The notes under the pieces: generated by a model
What the model was told of the DNA's origin: nothing
Database searches by the model: none
The model's input: only the letters and a program-made list of their open reading frames with translations
NCBI GenBank assembly: GCA_035533095.1
Contig: DATLUM010000054.1
Span: forward strand, 62,001 to 126,000
Source: Acidimicrobiales bacterium
GTDB lineage: Bacteria > Actinomycetota > Acidimicrobiia > Acidimicrobiales > Palsa-688
Length of the DNA stretch: 64,000 bases
Direction: 5' to 3'
Program-made: the position numbers and the translations under genes
Shown: piece by piece, positions 57,654-64,000 of the stretch
Position numbering within the stretch: the stretch's first letter is position 1
How the letters are laid out: every line of letters starts with the position of its first letter

Positions 57654-60035
57654 ATGCCAGGCTCCCTGTTGGGCACCCAGGTCCGTCGAGTTGAGGACCC
57701 AGACCTACTAACCGGGCGGGGGACGTTCATCGCCAACCTGCGGGTCGAAGGAATGGCGCACGCGGCCTTCGTCAGGTCTCCCGTCGCCCACGCGCGCATC
57801 ACCGGCATCGACACCGGTGAGGCCGGCAAGGCTCCCGGGGTCATCGCGGTCCTCACAGCGAAGGATCTGGACGTCGAGCCGTTCCACGGCTTCATGGTCC
57901 TCAATCCCGAGTGCGCTCGGCCGCCCCTCGCGACCGATCGAGTTCGCTTCGTCGGGGAACCCGTCGCGTTGGTGATCGCCCATGACCTCGCCGCTGCGCT
58001 CGACGCGGCGGAGCTCGTCGCCGTGGACTACGACCCTCTTCCCGTCGCCGTGACCCCGGAGGATGCCGTCGCGCCCGGCGCCCCACTCCAGTTCGAAGCC
58101 ATCGGAAGCAACGTCGTCGCCGGCATGCGCGACCCTGCCGACCCCAATCTCTTCGAAGGCGCGACGCGCGTCGTGCGCGCAAAGCTTCAGAACCAGAGGA
58201 TCGCCGTGGTGCCGATGGAAGGCAACGCGATCGCGGCGATCCCCGACGGCGACGAGTTGACCGTTTACGTTTCGACTCAGATGCCGCACGGCTTCGCGCG
58301 CATGGCAACAAAGGTGCTCGGCCTCGACCGGCACAAGCTGCGCGTCATCACCCCCCACGTCGGGGGTGGATTTGGTGGCAAGGCGGGGCTCACCGCCGAG
58401 CACGCTGCGATCATCGCGGCAGCCCGCGCTCTCCAACGCCCAGTTGTGTGGGTCGAGGGCCGCAACGACAACCTCCTCGGTATGCCCCACGGCCGCGGCC
58501 AGGTTCAGTGGGTCGAGATGGGATTCAAGGACGACGGCACCCTCACGGGCATGCACCTCCGCGTTCTCTCCGACGCCGGCGCGTATGCGGGCTTCGGGGG
58601 CGCGCTCGCGATCGGCCCGACGCGGATGATGGCCCAGGGCGTCTACAAGATCCCGCGCATCCAATACGAGGTAGCCGCGGTCGTGACCAACACGACGCCC
58701 ATGGGGGCGTTCCGCGGGGCCGGCAGGCCCGAGGCAGCCGAGCTGCTCGAACGGATGATGGACATCGCCGCCGGTGAACTCGGCGTCGATCCGGTCGAGC
58801 TCCGCCGGCGCAACCTCATGGAGCCGTTCGACAGCCCCGTCACCACCGTGATGGGCACCACCTACGACACCGGCGACTACCGGCGCGCGCTCGACGAGGC
58901 CGTTCGCGCGGCCGGCTACGAGCAGCTGCGTGCGGAGCAGGCCGAGCGCCGGAAGCGCGGAGACCGTTGGCAGCTGGGCATCGGGGTGGGGGCCTACGTC
59001 GAGGTGACCGCCGGCGGCGGCGGGCAGGAGTACGGCTCGGTCGAGATTCACCGAGATGGCAGCGCGACCATCCGGGTCGGGACCTCGGCGCACGGGCAAG
59101 GGCACGCCACAGCGTTCTCCATGATCGTCTCCGACCGGCTCGGCATCCCGATGGAGTCGATCCGCTTCGTCCAGTCCGACACGGCCGAAGTCCCGAGAGG
59201 GGGCGGAACCGGAGGGTCGAGGTCGTTGCAGCTGGGGGGGAGCGCGGTGTTCTCGGCTGCAGAAGCAGTCTGGGAAAAAGGACGGGCGATAGCGGCCGCG
59301 GAACTGGAGGCGGACGTCGACGACATCGTGGTTCACGGCGAGGGCCAGATCGGTGTGGCAGGCGTGCCCTCGAGGGCGCTTACGTGGGCGCGCCTCGCCG
59401 AGATCGCAGCGGAGTCCTCGCCGGAGGAGGACTCCGGTCTCGGCCCCCTCGCGGCCGCCATCGACTTCGACCAGGGCGGCGCCACCTTCCCGTTCGGCGC
59501 GCACGTGTCGGTGGTCGAGGTCGACGTGGAGACCGGGTTCGTCCGGCCGTTGCGCCACATCGCCGTCGACGACTGCGGCCGGATCCTCAACCCGCTTCTG
59601 GTCGCCGGCCAGCAGCACGGTGGGATCGCGCAAGGGATGGCGCAGGCGCTGTGGGAGCAGGTCGTCTTCGACGAGGAAGGAAACCCGTTGACCGCGAACC
59701 TCGCGGACTACGCGATGCCGAGCGCGGCAGAGTTCCCGTCGTTTGAGGTGTCCAACACCGAAACCCCGACCTTCCGCAACCCCCTTGGTGCGAAGGGGAT
59801 AGGGGAGTCCGGGGCGATCGGCTCGACTCCATCGGTCCACAACGCGGTCGTCGACGCCGTCTCGCATCTCGGCGTGCGCAACATCCCAATACCCTGCACC
59901 CCTGAGCGCGTGTGGCGCGCCATCCAGGAGGCGGCCGGCGCAGCACAGGAACTGTGGTCCGATCCGCCCGCCGCGTTCGAATCCCTGCCTCTCACCGGCG
60001 GTGCGGAGCCCGAGGCCGCCGGCGCGGACATCTGA
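57654..60035 (+). CDS. Lone molybdopterin-binding subunit of a xanthine-oxidase-family hydroxylase
   Basis: 793 residues, CoxL/XdhB-type large subunit. N-terminal VRRVEDPDLLTGRGTFIANL, PHVGGGFGGKAG (cofactor contact), active-site-like MGAFRGAGRPEA (form-II type AxRGAGR, not the AYxCSFR of form-I CO dehydrogenases) and GAKGIGESGAIG with the catalytic Glu. The FAD and iron-sulfur subunits normally encoded beside it are absent here, so partners must be elsewhere. Substrate unknown; calling it CO dehydrogenase is not justified. Confidence 0.88.
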   Translation: MPGSLLGTQVRRVEDPDLLTGRGTFIANLRVEGMAHAAFVRSPVAHARITGIDTGEAGKAPGVIAVLTAKDLDVEPFHGFMVLNPECARPPLATDRVRFVGEPVALVIAHDLAAALDAAELVAVDYDPLPVAVTPEDAVAPGAPLQFEAIGSNVVAGMRDPADPNLFEGATRVVRAKLQNQRIAVVPMEGNAIAAIPDGDELTVYVSTQMPHGFARMATKVLGLDRHKLRVITPHVGGGFGGKAGLTAEHAAIIAAARALQRPVVWVEGRNDNLLGMPHGRGQVQWVEMGFKDDGTLTGMHLRVLSDAGAYAGFGGALAIGPTRMMAQGVYKIPRIQYEVAAVVTNTTPMGAFRGAGRPEAAELLERMMDIAAGELGVDPVELRRRNLMEPFDSPVTTVMGTTYDTGDYRRALDEAVRAAGYEQLRAEQAERRKRGDRWQLGIGVGAYVEVTAGGGGQEYGSVEIHRDGSATIRVGTSAHGQGHATAFSMIVSDRLGIPMESIRFVQSDTAEVPRGGGTGGSRSLQLGGSAVFSAAEAVWEKGRAIAAAELEADVDDIVVHGEGQIGVAGVPSRALTWARLAEIAAESSPEEDSGLGPLAAAIDFDQGGATFPFGAHVSVVEVDVETGFVRPLRHIAVDDCGRILNPLLVAGQQHGGIAQGMAQALWEQVVFDEEGNPLTANLADYAMPSAAEFPSFEVSNTETPTFRNPLGAKGIGESGAIGSTPSVHNAVVDAVSHLGVRNIPIPCTPERVWRAIQEAAGAAQELWSDPPAAFESLPLTGGAEPEAAGADI

Positions 60036-60046
60036 AGCCCGGCGGC

Positions 60047-60070
60047 GCCTCTGGGCCTCTGGGCCTCTGG
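60047..60070. repeat. Three 8-bp tandem repeats
   Basis: GCCTCTGG three times in a row just after the hydroxylase stop and ahead of the recA promoter; probably slippage-derived. Confidence 0.85.
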
Positions 60071-60079
60071 GGTCCACCA

Positions 60080-60095
60080 TCGAACAAACGTTTGG
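60080..60095. promoter_or_regulatory. LexA/SOS box of recA
   Basis: TCGAACAAACGTTTGG matches the actinobacterial SOS box TCGAAC-N4-GTTCGA at 14 of 16 defined or free positions, 107 bases before the recA GTG. Confidence 0.75.
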
Positions 60096-60201
60096 GCCTA
60101 CACTCGCGAATGACACCGCTGTAAGACGGCGGCTCGGCTGTCACACCCCATCCGTAGGGTGAGCCCCCGTAAACGAACCGAAGCGAGAGGAAGGCATTCC
60201 G

Positions 60202-61251
60202 GTGGAGCGAGACAAGGCACTCGAGATGGCGATGGGGCAGATCGAGAAGCAGTTCGGCAAGGGCGCCATCATGCGGATGGGCGAGAACCTCGACATGCAG
60301 ATCGAGGCGATCCCCACCGGCGCCCTCTCCCTCGACATCGCCCTCGGGATCGGGGGCCTCCCCAGGGGCCGAATCGTGGAGATCTACGGTCCGGAGTCCT
60401 CCGGTAAGTCGACCCTCGCCATGCACGTGGTGGCCGAGGCCCAGCGCAACGGGGGGATCTGCGCCTACGTGGACGCCGAACACGCCATGGACCCCGTCTA
60501 CGCCCGGGCGATCGGGGTCAACGTCGACGACCTCCTCATCTCCCAGCCCGACACTGGTGAGCAGGCCCTCGAGATCGCCGACATGCTGATCCGCTCCGGG
60601 GCGCTCGACGTGATCGTCATCGACTCCGTCGCTGCGTTGACCCCCCGTGCAGAGATCGAAGGCGACATGGGCGACACCCACGTCGGTCTACAGGCTCGGC
60701 TCATGTCCCAGGCTCTGCGGAAGCTGACGGCGACGCTCAACAAGTCGAACACCATCGCGGTCTTCATCAACCAGCTCCGGGAGAAGGTCGGTGTCATCTA
60801 CGGCTCACCGGAGGTGACCCCAGGCGGCCGTGCCTTGAAGTTCTACTCGTCGATCCGCCTCGACATCCGCCGGGTGGAGTCCATCAAGGACGGCGCCGAA
60901 GTGATCGGCAACCGCACCCGGGTCAAGGTCGTGAAGAACAAGTGCAGTCCCCCGTTCCGCCAAGCGGAGTTCGACATCATGTACGGCAAGGGCATCAGCC
61001 GCGAAGGCTCGATGCTCGACGTCGCCGTGGACCTGGGCATCGTCAAGAAGTCCGGTGCCTGGTACACCTACGAGGGCGAGCAGCTCGGCCAGGGACGGGA
61101 GAACGCGAAGACGTTCCTCGCCGAGAACCTCGAGTTGATGATCCAGATCTCGGAGAAGGTGCGCCAGCAGGTCGGCATGGACGGCCAGCCGGCCGACGTC
61201 CCCTTGGGCCTCGATCCTGCCGACGACGAGCCGATCACGCTCGACGACTGA
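60202..61251 (+). CDS. recA: Recombinase RecA
   Basis: 349 residues. [19 protein letters not shown], Walker [19 protein letters not shown], Walker [17 protein letters not shown], loop-2 region and [10 protein letters not shown] are all standard. No intein. GTG start with AGAGGAAGG upstream. The usual recX neighbour is absent; spoVS follows after a hairpin. Confidence 0.97.
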   Translation: MERDKALEMAMGQIEKQFGKGAIMRMGENLDMQIEAIPTGALSLDIALGIGGLPRGRIVEIYGPESSGKSTLAMHVVAEAQRNGGICAYVDAEHAMDPVYARAIGVNVDDLLISQPDTGEQALEIADMLIRSGALDVIVIDSVAALTPRAEIEGDMGDTHVGLQARLMSQALRKLTATLNKSNTIAVFINQLREKVGVIYGSPEVTPGGRALKFYSSIRLDIRRVESIKDGAEVIGNRTRVKVVKNKCSPPFRQAEFDIMYGKGISREGSMLDVAVDLGIVKKSGAWYTYEGEQLGQGRENAKTFLAENLELMIQISEKVRQQVGMDGQPADVPLGLDPADDEPITLDD

Positions 61252-61290
61252 TCCCCGAAGCGCTGCCCAGCAGCTCGCCTGCCTCCGCCA

Positions 61291-61323
61291 GATCCGGCCG
61301 CGCTCCGCCGGCGCGGCCGGATC
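61291..61323. terminator. Strong GC hairpin after recA
   Basis: GATCCGGCCGCGC (61291-61303) pairs perfectly with GCGCGGCCGGATC (61311-61323) around a 7-base loop, without a T-run. Likely a transcription end for recA. The remaining bases to 61526 hold no gene that I can support. Confidence 0.65.
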
Positions 61324-61526
61324 CGCCGTCGGTTACCGGAGCCGGTGCCGGTAGTTACTGTCCGTTATGCCCGCATCTCGTCCGTTTCTCACTCTGATTC
61401 GTCCGAATTTGCGGATTCTTCGGAAGGAGACCGTATCCCCGCGTCGAATCCGTTCCTCAGCCCAGCTAGCAGACCGGCGCGCGCTGGGGAAAGCGCCACT
61501 AGTTGATCAGCAGCTAGGAGCCACCG

Positions 61527-61904
61527 ATGTCAGAGATCCTGAAGGTGTCGAGTAAGTCGAACCCGAACTCGGTGGCAGGAGCACTGGCCGGGGTTGTTCG
61601 CGGCGAGGGCCACGTTGAGATCCAGGTGGTCGGCGCCGGCGCTCTCAACCAGGCGGTGAAGGCGGTGGCGATTGCCCGCTCCTATGTGGCGGGCTCGGGG
61701 ATGGACCTGGCGTGCAGGCCCACTTTCGCGGACATCGAGATCGACGGTGAGGGCCGCACCGCCATCCGCCTGCTGGTGGAAGGGTGCTCGCCACAGCCGG
61801 CAGGCGTCTGGTCGGCTGCCAACCTGCCGGCCGCCAACGGGTCGGCCGCCAACCTGTCGGCCGCCAACGGGTCGGCCAGCAGCCAGGCACTCGGCCTCAC
61901 CTGA
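61527..61904 (+). CDS. spoVS: Stage V sporulation protein S-like (SpoVS)
   Basis: 125 residues. The first 90 are a full SpoVS/Alba-like domain (LKVSSKSNPNSVAGALAGVV, AVKAVAIARSYVAG, PTFADIEIDGEGRTAIRL). The extra C-terminal tail consists of AANGS/AANLS/AANLP repeats encoded by 15-base DNA repeats. SpoVS-like proteins occur in non-sporulating bacteria as nucleic-acid-binding regulators. ATG preceded by AGGAG. Confidence 0.9.
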   Translation: MSEILKVSSKSNPNSVAGALAGVVRGEGHVEIQVVGAGALNQAVKAVAIARSYVAGSGMDLACRPTFADIEIDGEGRTAIRLLVEGCSPQPAGVWSAANLPAANGSAANLSAANGSASSQALGLT

Positions 61905-61947
61905 CGCCCCGCGCCGCGCACCGCCTGCGCCCGTAGACTTAGGGGCC

Positions 61948-63432
61948 GTGCCCGACACCGAGCAGCCTCGCCGCTATCTCATACGGACCTTCGGCTGCCA
62001 GATGAACGAGCACGACTCCGAGCGCATCGCCGGGCTGCTCGAGACCGACGGCATGGTGCCGGCCACAGACGTCGAGGACGCGGATGTCGTCGTGCTCAAT
62101 ACCTGCTGCATCCGGGAGAATGCCGACAACAAGCTGTACGGCCACCTGGGCCACCTCAAGGCGGTCAAGGACAGGCGTCCCGACCTCCAGATAGCGGTCG
62201 GTGGCTGCCTGGCGCAGAAGGACAAGGATCTCGTTCAGCGGCGCGCCCCGTGGGTCGACGCCGTGTGGGGGACGCACAACGTCGCCAACGCCGCCGGCCT
62301 TCTCTCCACCGCGAGAGCCGCCGGCGGGCCGATTCTCGAGATCCTCGAGGCCGACCCGCATCCCGACCTGGAGGAGTTCCCCTCGGCGCTCCCGGTGAGA
62401 AGGGATCAGGGCTGGGCCGCCTGGGTCACCATCCAGATCGGCTGCGACAACAACTGCGCCTTTTGCATCGTTCCGTCCGTCCGGGGACCCGAGGTGAGCC
62501 GGCCGTTCGGGCAGATCGTCGACGAGGTAGAGCAGCTGGCCGCCGCCGGCACCGTAGAGGTGACGTTGCTGGGCCAGAACGTCAACTCGTACGGGCGGGA
62601 CATCACCACGCGCCTGCGGGGCGTGTCGACCTGGAGAGACCGCCAGGACCTGGCCGGCGCCCCCTGGACCGCCGCGGAGAGGCCCCGGCCGCGGCCTCTG
62701 TTCGCGGACCTGCTCCGAGCCGTGGCCGACGTCGAGGGGATCCGGCGTGTCCGCTTCACCAGCCCCCACCCCAAGGACCTGCGCCCCGAGACCATCGAGG
62801 CGATGGCGACCGAGCCGGCGGTGTGCCCGCAGCTGCACCTGCCGCTGCAATCCGGCAGCGACCGGACCCTCGCTCGGATGCACCGCGGCTACACGGCGGA
62901 GCGCTACCTCGAGCGCCTCGCGGCCGCGCGCGCGGCCGTCGACGACCTGGCTGTCACCACCGACATCATCGTGGGATTCCCTGGCGAGACCGACGAGGAT
63001 TTCGAGCGCACCCTCGAGGTCGCAGCAGTCGCCTCCTACGACAGCGCCTACACGTTCATCTACTCGCCCCGCCCGGGCACCGAGGCGGCGGAGCTCGTGG
63101 AAGACGCGGTGCCGGCCGAGGTCTCCGCCGAACGCTTCGAACGCCTGCGCGTCGTCGTCGAGCGCAGTGCCCTGGCGCACCACGAATCGAGGGTCGGCCG
63201 GGTCGAGGAGGTCCTGGTCGAAGGCCCGTCCAAGCGCGACGCCGCCAACGTGAGCGGCCGCACGGCCCAGGGCAAGCTCGTGCACATCCCCGCCACGCCA
63301 GGCACGCTTCCCGCCGGCAGCTGGGCGGACGTCAGGATCACCCGGGCCGCCCCGCACTTCCTCGAGGGGAAGCTGGTCGCGGTCACGGCCCGGCCCGCCC
63401 ACCGCACACGCATCGCAGTGGTGGCCGGCTGA
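61948..63432 (+). CDS. miaB: tRNA-2-methylthio-N6-dimethylallyladenosine synthase
   Basis: 494 residues. MTTase domain with TFGCQMNEHDSERI, NTCCIRENADNK and GGCLAQKD cysteines; radical-SAM motif CDNNCAFCIVPSVRG; IVGFPGETDEDF; C-terminal TRAM. Adds the methylthio group to i6A37 of tRNAs. GTG at 61948 gives the usual start. Four-base overlap with miaA. Confidence 0.95.
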   Translation: MPDTEQPRRYLIRTFGCQMNEHDSERIAGLLETDGMVPATDVEDADVVVLNTCCIRENADNKLYGHLGHLKAVKDRRPDLQIAVGGCLAQKDKDLVQRRAPWVDAVWGTHNVANAAGLLSTARAAGGPILEILEADPHPDLEEFPSALPVRRDQGWAAWVTIQIGCDNNCAFCIVPSVRGPEVSRPFGQIVDEVEQLAAAGTVEVTLLGQNVNSYGRDITTRLRGVSTWRDRQDLAGAPWTAAERPRPRPLFADLLRAVADVEGIRRVRFTSPHPKDLRPETIEAMATEPAVCPQLHLPLQSGSDRTLARMHRGYTAERYLERLAAARAAVDDLAVTTDIIVGFPGETDEDFERTLEVAAVASYDSAYTFIYSPRPGTEAAELVEDAVPAEVSAERFERLRVVVERSALAHHESRVGRVEEVLVEGPSKRDAANVSGRTAQGKLVHIPATPGTLPAGSWADVRITRAAPHFLEGKLVAVTARPAHRTRIAVVAG

Positions 63433-64000
63433 ACGACACGACCGCCGACCACGAGCAAGGTCCCCGGCACCTCGCCCTCGTCGGGTGCACGGCGTCGGGC
63501 AAGTCGGCGATCGCCGTCGAGCTCGCACGCCGGCTCGGCGACATCGAGATCGTGACCGTCGACTCCATGCAGGTGTACCGCGGCATGGACATCGGCACCG
63601 CCAAACCCACGCCGCAGGAGCGGAGCGAGATCCCGCACCACCTCATCGACATCGGAGACCCCTCCGAGGACTGGAACGTCACCCGCTGGGCGGCGATCGC
63701 CCGCCGGACGGTCGACGAGATCGAGCGACGAGGGCACCGGGTGCTGCTCGTCGGAGGCACCGGTCTGTACTTCCAGGCGCTCGTTGACGGCTTCTCACCG
63801 CCGGGCCGGTTCCCCGAGATCCGCAAGGAGCTCGAAGAAGACCAGGACACCTCCGCCCTGCACTCACGCCTGCGTGAACTTGATCCGCTGGCGGCCTCGA
63901 GGATGGAGCCGACCAACAGGAGGCGCGTGATCCGCGCCCTGGAGGTGACCATCGGCAGCGGCAGGTCTTTTTCCAGCTACGGACCGGGCGTCGCGCACTT
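63429..64000 (+). CDS. miaA: tRNA dimethylallyltransferase (3' truncated)
   Basis: About 190 residues to the window edge. P-loop LALVGCTASGKSAIA, VDSMQVYRGMDIGTAKPT, HHLIDI and LVGGTGLYFQALVDG are typical MiaA blocks. The P-loop uses C where PT is commoner. No ATG, GTG or TTG precedes the P-loop in frame; the CTG overlapping the miaB stop is the best start. Supplies the substrate for MiaB. Confidence 0.92.
   Translation, partial: MNDTTADHEQGPRHLALVGCTASGKSAIAVELARRLGDIEIVTVDSMQVYRGMDIGTAKPTPQERSEIPHHLIDIGDPSEDWNVTRWAAIARRTVDEIERRGHRVLLVGGTGLYFQALVDGFSPPGRFPEIRKELEEDQDTSALHSRLRELDPLAASRMEPTNRRRVIRALEVTIGSGRSFSSYGPGVAH

Noticed and set aside
57654-60035. Form-I carbon monoxide dehydrogenase large subunit
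   Set aside because: The AYxCSFR active-site signature is absent (AFRGAGR instead) and the other subunits are missing.
61367-61555. Small plus-strand gene between recA and spoVS
   Set aside because: 62 basic codons overlapping the spoVS start, no ribosome site and no family; likely leader sequence.

Overview
The window is high-GC DNA from an actinobacterium. The recA-spoVS-miaB-miaA and rimO-pgsA-cinA orders, the tiny bS22-like ribosomal protein gene, F420-type proteins, a DevR/DevS-like two-component pair and an actinobacterial SOS box all fit. The class Acidimicrobiia is my best guess, but no rRNA is present to settle it. Both ends cut a gene: an oligopeptide-binding protein at the left and miaA at the right.

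Layout. 1-5.07 kb: dipeptide/oligopeptide ABC importer. 5.08-10.1 kb: bS22, two flavin/F420-type redox proteins, an MFS exporter, and a MarR regulator divergent from a YceI protein with two clear operators, then a PhyH-type dioxygenase. 10.2-17.3 kb: minus-strand operon for a branched-chain-amino-acid-type ABC importer with a fused LivH-LivM permease, followed by a secreted and a membrane protein. 17.5-19.5 kb: phosphotriesterase-family hydrolase and an anti-sigma-type ATPase pair.

19.55-34.99 kb: a 15.4 kb integrated element in the 3' half of a tRNA-Gln(UUG) gene, bounded by 49-bp identical att sites. It has an integrase, an XRE repressor divergent from an early operon, split DnaB-type replication genes, SSB, small terminase, a large terminase split into two genes, and one tail-like protein. 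I found no portal, capsid, protease or lysis gene. It looks more like a phage satellite (PICI-like) than a complete prophage.

35.1-50.1 kb: a hypoxia/nitric-oxide/dormancy-like island: DevR-like regulator, DevS-like kinase, Ric-type di-iron protein, phosphoketolase plus acetate kinase, two ferritin-like proteins, hemerythrin, universal stress protein, PNPOx-fold protein and an orphan cytochrome b. Palindromes of the form GGGACC-N3-GGCCC sit in several of its promoters, suggesting one DevR-controlled regulon. Housekeeping dapA and rnj lie inside it.

50.2-64 kb: core genes: ftsK, thrB, a DUF5679 zinc ribbon, rimO, pgsA, cinA, thpR, a lone molybdenum hydroxylase subunit, recA with an SOS box, spoVS, miaB and miaA.
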